NCBI GenBank assembly: GCA_022592435.1
Contig: JABYQS010000648.1
Coordinates: 1 to 16,129, forward strand
Reading direction: 5' to 3'
DNA: 16,129 nt
Origin: Cerioporus squamosus
Taxonomy: Eukaryota > Basidiomycota > Agaricomycetes > Polyporales > Polyporaceae
Position numbers and translations under genes: made by a program. Under the pieces are notes generated by a model that saw only the letters and a program-made list of their open reading frames with translations, ran no database searches and was not told the origin of the DNA. Below, in pieces: positions 7,697 through 16,129 of this stretch; position 1 is the stretch's first letter, and every line of letters begins with the position of its first letter.

Positions 7697-10662
7697 ATGA
7701 AGAAGCTCTTCGGGAGAGACAAGTCCAAACCCGTCAAGGTCACCCCAGGCGGTCGCGACGATGTCTCCGGCCTCGGCGAAGTACGATCACCCTATCCTCG
7801 CCCACCCCGCGCTGACCTGTCATTTCCCCTCAGGACCACGCGTACCCGTCCCACAGACACGACAGGTTGCAGACAGGCTCTGGGGACGACCAATGGGACC
7901 TCATTCAGGAAGCCGAGCCGCCCCTGCAACCACTTCGACCACCCGCCCTGCCTGCTTCTCAGACATCCTCCCTTGCTTCCATAAACCAGACCCACTCGCC
8001 TGTCTCTAGCCCTCTGCCGCGTTCGACCTCGCCGTTCAGCTCCAACTCGAACCCACCACCGCCCAATCCGAAGTCTGCCAAGGAGCGCGATCAGCAAGTC
8101 TTACGGAAGAAGCCCCCAGCGACTCCGAATGGCTTCGCAGCGGTCGGGATCCTCAACTCGCTCAACCCCATGCACCTCGAGCCTGTCAGCTCGCACGAGC
8201 AGTCCGATGATGGTTTCACGGATGTGTCGTACCGGGAAGAGAAGGAGAAGAAGGAGAAGCGGCCCTTCTGGGATCGGTCAGGCAACAAGGAGAAGGACAA
8301 AGAGAAGGAGAAGGAAAGAGAGAAGGAGCGTACGAAGGAGCGGGACAGGGAGCGAGACCGAGAGCGGGGGCGTGAGCCAGATCGGGAGCGAGACCGGAGA
8401 GATGACGGGCCACCGGCGGAACTCACAAGACTACTTGGTACGTCCTCACCGTCTCTCTCGTCGTGCCATCTTGCCCATACAGTTGGAATGCAGGGTATCT
8501 CTTTGCAACTGCGTCGGAAGATTGGTCGCTCGTGCTGGAGGTTTGTGACAGGGTCTCCTCTAACGAGACGAGTGCAAAGGAAGCAGCAAAAGCTCTACGG
8601 CAGGAATTCAAGTGCGTTCACGATCCTGCTATATTATGTGCTCGTGAATTCACGCCTACGTAGGGGAGGTGAACCATCGACTCAACTGGCTGCAGCACGT
8701 CTGTGGGCAATCATGCTCCGCAATTGCTCCCTTGCGTTTGTGAAGCAGTGTGCCTCTCGCAAGTTCCTGGATTCACTGGAGGACGTCCTCAAAGCGAAGA
8801 CCACGCCTCCTGTGGTGCGAGAACGTCTCATTGCTGTTTTGGCCGCGGCGTCATACGCGAGCGATGCAGGTGCGTGACAAGTTCTCGGAAGAGTACCATC
8901 CCTCCGACACTCTTTCGAAGACTCTGGGTTCAGGCATCTGTGGAGGAAGGTGAAAAAGGACGACCAACCCGACGAGGGTATACCGTTCGACACCGATGAC
9001 GCTATGTTCTACCCTGCCACCCCGCGGCATTCTGTAGGGCCCAATGTGTTCCAGCCACCTCACATCGAGGCTCTGCATCCGCGGTCCACGACACCGGACC
9101 TTCAGCAGCCACAGGTTCAACATCGACACTCGCACCACCCTCAGCATCCAGAACGCGGACAGACGCCGCAGCGCCCGCCGCCCACTGTGAGCTCCTGAAC
9201 TATCGGAGCCGAGCATGCCCGTACTGATGCTGATTCGCTAGGTTACCCCTGGCAAGACAAAGTCGTCACGCAACCGTGTTATTCCTCTAGAAGAAGACAT
9301 CCGCCGTTTGTTCCAGGAATGCAAGGTTGGACGCGGGAACGCGGGCCTACTATCTGAAGCGCTCACGTACGCCAAGCCGGAGGATCTGAAGAACAAGGAC
9401 ATTATCAAGGTGCGTTCTTCCCCGCCTCACTACGGGGCGTTGTACTCAGATCCCCTACAGGAGTTCTACGCTCGCTGTCGCGCTTCTCAGGAACTGATCT
9501 CCGCGCAAATCCCGTGGGCGTTCGCGCAAGCCGAGCGCTCTCGCGAGGCTTCCGGCAAGACAACGGACAAGGCGAAAGAGAGGGAAGGCCGACATTCGGT
9601 CGAACGTGACCGAGAGCGTCTTCCGCCCAGCCCGAAGAAGAAGGACTCTGAGCACCTGACGACAGAGGAGAAGCTCCTCGCCGCCATCCTTGCTGCGAAC
9701 GAAGAGCTTCTTGAGGCGCTCCGGTTGTACGATGATCTTGAACGCGTTGGTATTGAGAGAGACGCGGAGGAGCGCAGTAAACGCGAAATACGCATGGACC
9801 GTTCGGTGAGGCTCCACTCTAGTCGATCATCGCCATTCGGTGCTGATATCATACTTACGCAGAAACTGCGGTACGACGAAGAAAGTGGCTTGTATCTTGA
9901 GCCGGGACAGCCCACGCATGGCGGGGCGTCATCGTCGCGGAGTCCGTCACCAGCGCCATCCGGCTCCCCTTCGCCTGCCCCGTCGCTTGTCGTTACACCT
10001 TCTCTTGCACACAACAATATCTCACAGCCAGTACCATCACGCCCGGCACAAGGGAACCATTTGAACCACGCAAACTACGTCGACCGCAACCTTCAACAAC
10101 CCGGACAACATGGTTCTGCGCAGTCCCTCGCGCCCCCGCCACCTGCACCGCACGGACCTCGTCTACCCACCCACCGCTCGAACACGCCATCACCTGAGCG
10201 CGGATCATTGTACTCCGTCGCGAGAACATCTACGGAGAGCACGCAGGTTGCTCCAGCACACCAGGGAAGCAAACTACGTCAGGATAGCAGTGAAGAGTGG
10301 ACAGACGCAGGGGCAGACGATGACGACTGCAAGACGCCCGTGCGGCCAAGCGCGAAGGCGCTTGGCAAGCGCAAGGTCGTCGAGCCACCAGAAGGCGACC
10401 GTGAGTATCGTGGACCACTTATTGTACTTTCGTCGTAACTGACATGATACGCGCAGGACCGTTCGACCCCGACGACCTCTTCTACGACCACAGCAACGAT
10501 TCGATCCGGAATTCCGAAGACTCGGACTCGGACTCTGCTCACGCACGGAATCCTTGGCACCGTCCAGTGCACTATGTGTACGATGCAGCCGCAGAGCGCA
10601 CGCAGCAGCGAATCCGGGAAGGCCGGCTCGCCGCTGCTGCTCTCGTCGGCGGGGTCCACTGA
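7697..10662 (+). CDS. VHS-GAT domain trafficking protein (Lsb5-like)
   Basis: Adaptor-type protein with VHS and GAT domains, the pair found in yeast Lsb5 and in GGA/TOM1 proteins, which bind ubiquitin, Arf or actin regulators on endosomal membranes. Nine exons: 7697-7780, 7834-8437, 8494-8611, 8664-8869, 8921-9186, 9242-9409, 9461-9805, 9863-10400, 10457-10662; 2535 nt, 844 residues, no frameshift. Order: start MKKLFGRDKSKP; Pro/Ser-rich linker; Lys/Glu/Arg/Asp-rich helix-like tract at about 164-221; VHS at about 222-340 (LFATASEDWSLVLEVCDRVS, ARLWAIMLRNC, RKFLDSLEDVL, VVRERLIAVLAAA); GFRHLWRKVK; GAT at about 444-590, with EDIRRLFQECKVGRGNAGLL, RASQELI and ANEELLEALRLYDDLER, interrupted by a charged insert; long Pro/Ser-rich tail with acidic patches. 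It is more than twice the length of yeast Lsb5 because of disordered linkers. Family assignment is firm; the exact orthologue is not. Confidence 0.9.
8239..8410 (+). repeat. Low-complexity charged tract within the VHS protein
   Basis: Near-repeats of GAGAAGGAG, AAGGAG and CGGGAGCGAGAC encode alternating Lys-Glu and then Arg-Asp/Arg-Glu runs (EKEREKERTKERDRERD). The tract lies directly before the VHS domain and probably forms an isolated charged helix or disordered linker. Its reverse complement is open and gives a Ser/Arg-rich shadow frame that is not a gene. Confidence 0.85.
9410..9460 (+). other. In-frame, stop-free intron in the GAT region
   Basis: 51 nt intron (donor GTGCGT, acceptor CTACAG) between IIK and EFYARCR. 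It is 17 codons long with no stop, so an unspliced message would insert 17 residues into the first GAT helices. Removing it restores the continuous family sequence NKDIIKEFYARCRASQ. Confidence 0.75.
9806..9862 (+). other. Second in-frame, stop-free intron of the VHS gene
   Basis: 57 nt intron (donor GTGAGG, acceptor TTACGCAG) between MDRS and KLRYDEESGLYLEP. It is 19 codons with no stop; retention would lengthen the linker after the GAT domain. Splicing gives the expected family junction. Confidence 0.7.
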
Positions 10663-11171
10663 ATCTGATGTCTCGTGCTTGCTGTTGGATGTCTCATCAT
10701 GCTTATGACTCTACTCACACGTCGGGCCATGCTATACCGGGGGTTATTCGTCTTCGCGATCATGTTGTGTTACATATACGTAGTGTACTTACGTCGGCGC
10801 TCGTGCGCATGGGTCGTGGTCATGCCAGTGAGCTGTTCATGGATGGAATCATGAAGAGGTGGGAACTGGGAAGCCGCGGCGTCCATGTTGCGGCCGGAAG
10901 TGGATGTACATTATAACTATCAATCACCGGACTCTGGCGACTAATTAGAGGACCAGCCACTTAATTTTATTGCGTCGTGTCGTGTTTTACTGCTTCACCA
11001 TCATGTCGCGCGGCGGTCGTGAACGTGAGGGTTGACTGCAGGCGCCCTTCGGGTATCGCGGGCCGCATCGTAGTGGAGCTGCTCTCAGACTCCTGCCATG
11101 ATCTCTGACGGCGAACGCTTGATCATCTTCTACTAACCACTACTGTGCCACCTCCAGATTGCAGGCAGAAG
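10663..11171. other. Intergenic region between VHS and phosphatase genes
   Basis: 509 bp between two plus-strand genes. It should hold the VHS 3' untranslated region (T-rich around 10740-10790 and 10960-10985) and the promoter of the phosphatase. I see no canonical AATAAA and no convincing TATA box. A C-rich stretch (GTGCCACCTCCAG) lies just before the start codon at 11172. Confidence 0.5.
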
Positions 11172-13685
11172 ATGTTCGAGGCACCGTATCCTCCGTGGGA
11201 CTTCACCGATCGGAACAGGTATGCAGGCACAATTGCGCGAATCCCAACCATCTTGAGACTGACAGGTCTCCCGATCCCATAGTTTCGCGTAAGTCCTTGG
11301 TTGGAGCTCCCAGCAAGCCAGACGGCGTGGTTAACCCTTCCCGGCAGGTTTGAGACCGTAATCAAGCGCTGGCCGGTGATCCTCACAGGAATCATCGACA
11401 ACATCTACTGCCGCAACCATGACCTTGGAGTCTCGCTGCCATCAAAGAGCCCCGAAGAGGCGGCCATCATCGAAGAGCAGATCGCGGAAGGGAAGAAGAT
11501 CATCAACGAGGTCGGGCAGATCAAGTACGACATGGCCCGCGACCGCGCATTACCGTATGGCTGGCTGTATCTCTACCAGTCTCGTATGGTCCCGGCTAAT
11601 ACGGTTGGCTTCGTGCCGTTGGTAGACGAATCCCTGACGATGGAGAGGCGTTGATTGACGTGTATAACGCTGAGCTGGACCGACTTGCTGAGAAGAAGCA
11701 AAACACTTGGCTCACGGTGCCGTGGCTCTACTCGGAGTAAGGCTTCGTCAGCTGGCTTCTCTGTCGGATGTCTTGCTGAGTCCGCCTGGATCATCTGTAG
11801 ATGTTATCTGTGAGGACCTCTCATGCGCTTTGCGCGGTGACACTCTTAACCTGATAACGCTCGTCTTCGCAGCTATCGTCTTGTCCGCTCCTTCTTCGCT
11901 CAGAAGAGGTACTGGAAGGACTACGATCCATTCCTCCAGCAGAAAGAGGCCACGTTCCAGAAGAGTTCGAAGGCCATTTATCGTACGCTCGAAGGATTTC
12001 CATCTCACTCGCAATTCTGACACTGACTTACACAGAGTTGGCAACGACAATGCACGAGCTGGAAGGAGATAAAGACAGCCTGGCCTCTGATCCTGACAAC
12101 CTGAAGGTCATCTTCAAGGAGATGATCCAGATGTGCCTGTGGTATGTTTGTGTGTCCTCCTGCCGATGCTACCTCCACACTCACAGCGATCTCTCAGGGG
12201 AAATGCGACCGTATGTGATGTACATGCCCGAACTTGCCACGCACCGTATCTCACAGGAGCCGCAGGACCTTTCGATGCTGACGCATCTCACTCACGAAGA
12301 CATCCAGCACTTGCAATCAGTAGGAAAGGACGCGCAAGCCGCTCGAGCTGCATACATCCTACGCGACGATCAGGAGAAGGTATGGAGCCACTTGACGAGC
12401 TTGGCTGGGAAGACAGACTCTCGTGTGGACTTCGTACTAGACAATGGTGAGTGGCAGAATTCGCATGACATGCCTGCCATGCTGACTTTGTTCCCAAGCT
12501 GGATTCGAGGCAAGTTCCTCAGCCGAGCCCACGGTCACCCAAATACTCACCGGATGATCAGCTCTTCACCGACTTTGTCTTCGCTGACTTCCTCGTCACG
12601 TACACGCCATACGTCTCCAAGGTCGTCTTCCAGTACGTCTGTCCGCGTTCATCATGATACTGCCATATGGATACCCCACTCATGAACCGATCAGTCCTAA
12701 ACTTATCCCATGGTTCGTTTCGGACGTGACGCCACCCGACTTCAAGTCCACCACCGAATCGCTCCTCTCGCCCACGTTCTTCCCCGAGGATAACGGTTCG
12801 GAAGACGCAGATGCTCCAGCGGCTACCGCTTCGAAGGAGTCCCGCGAGCACCTCTACACCATGGTGAAGCGTTGGGAGTCTTACATCCAGTCTGGCGTGT
12901 TCTCGCTCTCCGTTCCCGTTGATTACCCACTAGGTGCCTCTGACGTGAAGGTGGGTCTCTATGTGCTACCGCTTCGAGCCTGTGACTGAACCGTTCACGC
13001 ATCGGTGATCTCAGGCGAACTTCTGGACATCGCCATACCCTTACTGGAACATGGAGGAGCTTGCTCCGGAGCTCTTCGCGGACCTGCGCGAGAGCAGCCT
13101 GGCGATTTTCAAGGTGAAAAACAGTTCGGATCGCATTCTGCTCTCAATCGTTGCGTACTCACTCCGCGATACCTCCCACAGGGTGACCTGAAGTACGTCT
13201 GGCGTGTTTCATAGCTGGCCACCATGAACACTGACATACATGCCCATCCGTCTATTGCCACTCTCAGCTTCCGCAAGTGCGTCGTGCCCCGCTAATTTCC
13301 TACAAGAATGCGATCTCACTTCCCGTATGACAGGCTCACCGGAGACGTCCAATGGCCTCCCGCGACCCCCTTCGACACGGCCATAGGTACGCCTTGTCTG
13401 GTGTCGGACATATATCACGATGGCATGGCATCCCGCACACGCTGATGCGCAACCTAATCAGGTCCCATCGCGGGCAAGTTCCCGATCCTCAGCCTGCGAA
13501 CCAACAAGGCGGACGTCATCGTCGCCGTAGACGACGAAGTCGCAAAGAAGCTGGACGAGAGCGGTGAGAAGTGGAGATACAACGGAAAGTACGTACTACC
13601 GACGCACAGACTACAGCGAAGACGTATTAGCTGACGCGGCCGACGCAGATACGCGCTTGTCCTGTTCCAACCCAAGGCGAACTAG
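11172..13685 (+). CDS. ARMT1: DUF89/ARMT1-type damage-control phosphatase
   Basis: Metal-dependent phosphatase of the DUF89 family (yeast YMR027W, human ARMT1), which removes phosphate from damaged or excess sugar phosphates; human ARMT1 was also reported to carboxyl-methylate proteins. Eighteen exons: 11172-11218, 11266-11288, 11348-11554, 11626-11736, 11801-11809, 11873-11982, 12036-12141, 12198-12210, 12266-12446, 12499-12509, 12562-12632, 12695-12950, 13015-13113, 13182-13192, 13268-13276, 13334-13386, 13462-13588, 13649-13685. They sum to 1481 nt; one C lost at 11276-11278 would make 1482, 493 residues plus stop, close to yeast's length. Motifs: FETVIKRWPVILTGIID, WLYSECYLYRLVRSFFA, MIQMCLWGNATDLSMLTHL, VDFVLDNAGFELFTD (metal-site Asp/Asn), LIPWFVSDVTPPDF, DFNFRK-type GDLNFRKLTGDVQWP and the RTxK signature LRTNKAD. 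Five exons are 13 nt or shorter and intron 12510-12561 is GC-AG. Every phase closes, so the model is strong. Confidence 0.93.
11276..11278 (+). other. Missing C in exon 2 of the phosphatase
   Basis: Exon 2 reads GATCCCATAGTTTCGC. With CCC the frame runs into PIVSR; with CCCC it reads DPHSFAF, joining exon 3 as SFAFETVIKRW as in the family. This is the only break in the gene and lies in a homopolymer. Confidence 0.75.
11801..11809 (+). other. 9-nt microexon (E-C-Y-L) of the phosphatase
   Basis: TGTAG|ATGTTATCT|GTGAGG lies inside what otherwise looks like one 136 nt intron and splits it into 64 nt (11737-11800) and 63 nt (11810-11872). It turns SE-YR into SECYLYR, the family consensus, and keeps phase 2. 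Confidence 0.85.
12198..12210 (+). other. 13-nt microexon (GNAT) of the phosphatase
   Basis: CTCAG|GGGAAATGCGACC|GTATGT joins MCLW to DLSMLTHL as MCLWGNATDLSMLTHL, the family sequence. Flanking introns are 56 and 55 nt. Confidence 0.85.
12499..12509 (+). other. 11-nt microexon (AGFE) of the phosphatase
   Basis: CCAAG|CTGGATTCGAG|GCAAGT completes the metal-binding motif LDNAGFELFTD. It follows a 52 nt GT-AG intron and precedes a 52 nt GC-AG intron. Confidence 0.85.
12510..12561 (+). other. GC-AG intron in the phosphatase
   Basis: Donor GAG|GCAAGT, the usual strong extended consensus of GC donors, and acceptor GATGATCAG. 52 nt. Splicing gives NAGFE|LFTDFVFADFLVTYTP in phase. No GT donor nearby gives the conserved junction. 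Confidence 0.85.
13182..13276 (+). other. Two consecutive microexons, 11 and 9 nt
   Basis: CACAG|GGTGACCTGAA|GTACGT (13182-13192), then a 75 nt intron, then CTCAG|CTTCCGCAA|GTGCGT (13268-13276). With the next exon they read GDLNFRKLTGDVQWP, the family motif after AIFK. Seven residues thus come from two exons separated by introns of 68, 75 and 57 nt. Confidence 0.88.
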
Positions 13686-13985
13686 ACGCACCCATCCGAT
13701 CAGAAGAACACGAATGATGGGTTTGTGAGTTGGTAGATCGAGACCGCCGATGTATAGACATACATGCAATAACGGCCTTAGGCACTCGGAGTACTCACAA
13801 GCATGCCACGTCTCGCCCGATACCTAGGCCCGGTACACGGTAACAAGATCAATTATATGATGAGTAACGTAGTCGAGTAGTCATACAACAAACATTCCGA
13901 TAGATCCTCCAAGATACAAACGATTCCGAACGTCCATGTCGCATCCCCCTCCAAATCGCGTCTCTCCCACCTCAAGATCTCACAC
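13686..13985. other. Convergent 3' intergenic region
   Basis: 300 bp between the stop codons of the phosphatase (plus) and Lon (minus). It must carry both 3' ends. It is more AT-rich than the genes (AATTATATGATGAGTAACG near 13851). No clear AATAAA on either strand and no gene seen. Confidence 0.55.
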
Positions 13986-13997
13986 TTACAACCGACT
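13986..13997 (-). other. PTS1 peroxisomal targeting signal SRL
   Basis: The last exon of Lon ends AGT CGG TTG TAA, Ser-Arg-Leu-stop. SRL is an accepted variant of the SKL-type C-terminal signal bound by Pex5, and peroxisomal rather than mitochondrial Lon carries it. The last exon (13986-14306) is intact, so this reading does not depend on resolving the frameshifts. Confidence 0.85.
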
Positions 13998-16129
13998 CTC
14001 CATAACGACCATGTTCCCCCTCCAATTCAACACACCCTTCCCAAACGCCGCCTCCAGCACCTCCTCCATCGTCCGCACAAACACGAACTGCATCTCCGCC
14101 CGCACCTCCAGCGGCACGTCGTGCTCCACGTCCTTCCTGTTCGCCCACGGGAGGATGACCTTCGTCACCTGCGCCCGGTGCGCCCCGAGCACCTTCTCCT
14201 TGATCCCGCCCACGGGGCCGACACGTCCGCGCAGCGTCACCTCGCCCGTCATCGCGACGTTCGTCGGCACGCATGCGCCTGTAAGGAGGGAGACGAACGC
14301 GCAAGTCTACACAGGGAGTGAGTAAGGTCAGATGAGCAAACCACGAAGGTGCATGGGAAGAACGCACCATGGCGATGCCAGCGGATGGACCGTCCTCTTG
14401 ACCGCGCCGGAAGGCAGATGCAGGTGGATATCGATGGGCTCGGGGAACTTGAGAGGATCCTGCGACCGCAGCTTCGTGATGTACAGGTCATACGCGTGAC
14501 TCTTCACCCAGCTTAGTGCGAGCTCGCCGCTCTCCTTGATGACCTGAAACAAGAATGCCATCAACATCCGCAACATCCGCAACCTGCGCGCACGCGAGCA
14601 TCGCAGACGTACCTCCCCAAGGCTGCCCGTCAGCTTGAGCTGACCAGTCCCCGGAACAGCCGTCGTCTCAATAGGCAATATGCCGCCCTCGCCCATCCCC
14701 GTCACGACCAGGCCATACACAAGCCCGCGGCGCTCCTCCCTGTGCAGCTCCTCCTCGTCCCACCGCGCGACACCCAGGATCTTCTCGAGCTCGTGCTCCT
14801 CGACAATCTTCTTGTACGTCTTCCCCTTGCTCTTCTCCTGCACTTCCAGCGAGGGAAGCGACGCGACGTCCGTGATGCCCGTGCTGTCAGTACTCCGCCC
14901 ACTCCACGGCCTTGTACCGGACGACAGCTCCAATCGCGCGCTCCAGCGATCGCACTCCCGCCTCACGCGTGTAGTGCGTCGCGATATGCATGAGTGCGGG
15001 CTGCGTCAGCGTGACGTGTTCGGGAGTGAGCCCGTTCGCCTTGAGCTGCTTGGGGAGCAGGAACTTGTTCGCGATGTGCATTCTCGTCGTAGGTATATCC
15101 GGACAGCTGAACGATCTCACAACGATCGAGCAGTGGTGCGGAGATCGTCTCAAGCGAGTTGGAGGTGCAGATGAAGAGCACCTGGCTGAGATCGATCGGC
15201 ACATTGATGTAGTGGTCCTGGATGCATCGGGCAGCGTCAGCTAACAGCGAGCATACGAAATGGGCGGCTACCCACGTTGAAGGAGTGGTTCTGTTCGGGA
15301 TCCAGGACCTCCAACAACGCCGCGGGATCGCCATGGAAGTTGCTCTGGCCGATCTTGTCAACCTCGTCCCTGTCCCTGTCTCAGCAACCAGCAGTGCGCT
15401 TGTGTCCGAACATAACTCACAGCAGTATGACCGGGTCTGGCCGGCCAGCCTTGCGCAACGCCTGAACGATGGACCCGGGCCCGCTGGCAACGTACGTGCG
15501 CCTGTGACCCCTGATCTCCGCCTCGTCGCGTACGCCACCGAGTGATATACGCTGGAACGGCCGGTCCAGAGCGCGCGCTATCGACTGTCCTAGCGACGTC
15601 TTGCCAGTACCCGGGGACCGACGAAGCTGCGGGGGACATTCAACCTCAAGCTCATTCGCTGTGAGCACCTTAAACTTACAGCAGGATCGGCCCTTTCACG
15701 GCCTTCGAGGCAGCTCCGCGTTGCTGCTTGGGTCCCATGGACGGCTGCTTGGGGGTGCGGCACCTTGACCAACTGCCGATCCTTCACCTCATCCTTCTGG
15801 CTAGCATCAGACCGGGGAGCTCCTACAGTGGGCTTTAGATTCAGCGCCTTCTGTATCAGGGCCAATGCGCGCGAGGTCGCATCACCTTCTGCGCGTCCAC
15901 GAGACTCTGGCTCAGAGTTAGGTGGGGTGTTATGGGCACAATGGCGTCGCTGGACGACCGTGCTTCCCGCTCGGCCTGGAGTTGCTTCAGACGGACGACA
16001 GCGAGATATTCATCAGGCGCTTCTTGATCTTCTCGAGACCGTAGTGATCTTCGTCCAGCTGCTGCGCGCGTTCGCGAGGAAAGCACGATCCTTCAGCTTG
16101 TCAGTATACGCAACGTCAGCATAGGCCGC
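13986..16129 (-). CDS. LONP2: Peroxisomal Lon protease, C-terminal part, frameshifted
   Basis: ATP-dependent Lon protease of the peroxisomal type, which degrades damaged or unassembled matrix proteins. The N-terminus lies beyond the window. Exons: 15680-16129 (partial), 15421-15626, 15276-15369, 15217-14613, 14543-14368, 14306-13986. Motifs: [16 protein letters not shown] before the AAA+ domain; the P-loop [28 protein letters not shown]; Walker B VILLDEVDK, split by an intron; [32 protein letters not shown]; catalytic Ser in DGPSAG (about 14380-14392); catalytic Lys in GGIKEK (about 14196-14212); and C-terminal SRL, a PTS1 peroxisome signal. Eight frameshifts interrupt the visible exons, at about 16062-16068, 16010, 15924-15927, 15756-15762, 15613-15616, 15076-15085, 14886-14895 and 14392-14399. 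No nonsense codon, lost motif or broken splice site was seen. Sequence error is the likelier cause; a young pseudogene is possible. Confidence 0.93.
14392..14399 (-). other. Frameshift before the Lon catalytic serine
   Basis: The upstream frame reads [12 protein letters not shown] and then leaves the family. The next frame reads [10 protein letters not shown] with the catalytic Ser. AAGAGGAC would be in phase as AAGGAGGAC, so one G of a GG pair appears lost. Confidence 0.85.
15613..15616 (-). other. Frameshift inside the Lon P-loop
   Basis: The minus strand reads GGTCCCCGGGTACTGGCAAG. Five C instead of four would give GGT CCC CCG GGT ACT GGC AAG, GPPGTGK; as written the frame changes in the middle of Walker A. 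A one-base homopolymer contraction. Confidence 0.85.

Noticed and set aside
8091..8426. Ser/Arg-rich protein on the minus strand, SR-protein-like
   Set aside because: It is the exact reverse complement of the Lys/Glu/Arg-rich tract in VHS exon 2; codons such as GAG and CGG give Ser and Arg runs on the other strand.
9487..10017. 176-codon Ser/Arg-rich frame on the minus strand
   Set aside because: Shadow of VHS exons 7 and 8, which carry the conserved GAT sequence on the plus strand.
13986..16129. Several separate small Lon-related genes
   Set aside because: The pieces are collinear, share one set of in-phase introns and together cover one Lon protein. The breaks are one- or two-base indels, not gene boundaries.
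13986..16129. Programmed ribosomal frameshifting in Lon
   Set aside because: Eight sites with no common slippery heptamer or downstream structure, and Lon is not known to use frameshifting.
1..16129. tRNA, rRNA, CRISPR or transposon sequences
   Set aside because: Stretches such as GGTTCAAGAAC near 1872 and GGTTCGACG near 2636 resemble T-arms, but no acceptor stem or D-arm pairs around them. No regularly spaced repeats, terminal inverted repeats or transposase motifs were seen.

Overview
The window looks like nuclear DNA of a filamentous basidiomycete, probably an agaricomycete. The genes are cut by many 47-76 nt spliceosomal introns (GTRNGY..YAG, often with a CTRAY-like branch site), they lie close together on both strands, and one belongs to the DUF6533 membrane-protein family that is greatly expanded in mushrooms. 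I saw no rRNA, tRNA, CRISPR array, transposase or reverse transcriptase.

Layout. 1-2194 holds no family I recognise; it has a good TATA box at 518-525 and a possible small intron-containing gene at 1612-1965. 2195-4310 (minus) is a DUF6533-type membrane protein with about a dozen exons, some very small. 4311-5135 is intergenic. 5136-7310 (minus) is a nine-exon GH3, NagZ-like beta-N-acetylhexosaminidase. A 386 bp divergent promoter separates it from 7697-10662 (plus), a nine-exon VHS-GAT trafficking protein of 844 residues that is fully open. 11172-13685 (plus) is an 18-exon DUF89/ARMT1-type damage-control phosphatase of 493 residues once a single missing base is allowed for. 13986-16129 (minus, running off the window) is the C-terminal two thirds of a peroxisomal Lon protease ending in the PTS1 tripeptide SRL.

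The neighbours do not form one pathway. They are housekeeping functions: amino-sugar hydrolysis, endosomal/actin sorting, metabolite repair and peroxisomal protein quality control. The order is GH3 and VHS divergent, VHS and phosphatase in tandem, phosphatase and Lon convergent.

Two things stand out. First, microexons. The phosphatase model needs exons of 9, 13, 11, 11 and 9 nt, GH3 has one of 21 nt, and the DUF6533 gene very likely has 6 nt and 8 nt exons; each restores both phase and family-conserved residues. Second, small indels, mostly homopolymer losses, break otherwise conserved coding sequence: eight in the visible Lon exons, a compensating pair in GH3, one in the phosphatase and none in the VHS gene. 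This pattern fits uncorrected base-calling errors best, but real decay of Lon is not excluded. All exon boundaries were derived by hand from splice signals, phase and remembered family consensus, without alignment or transcripts.
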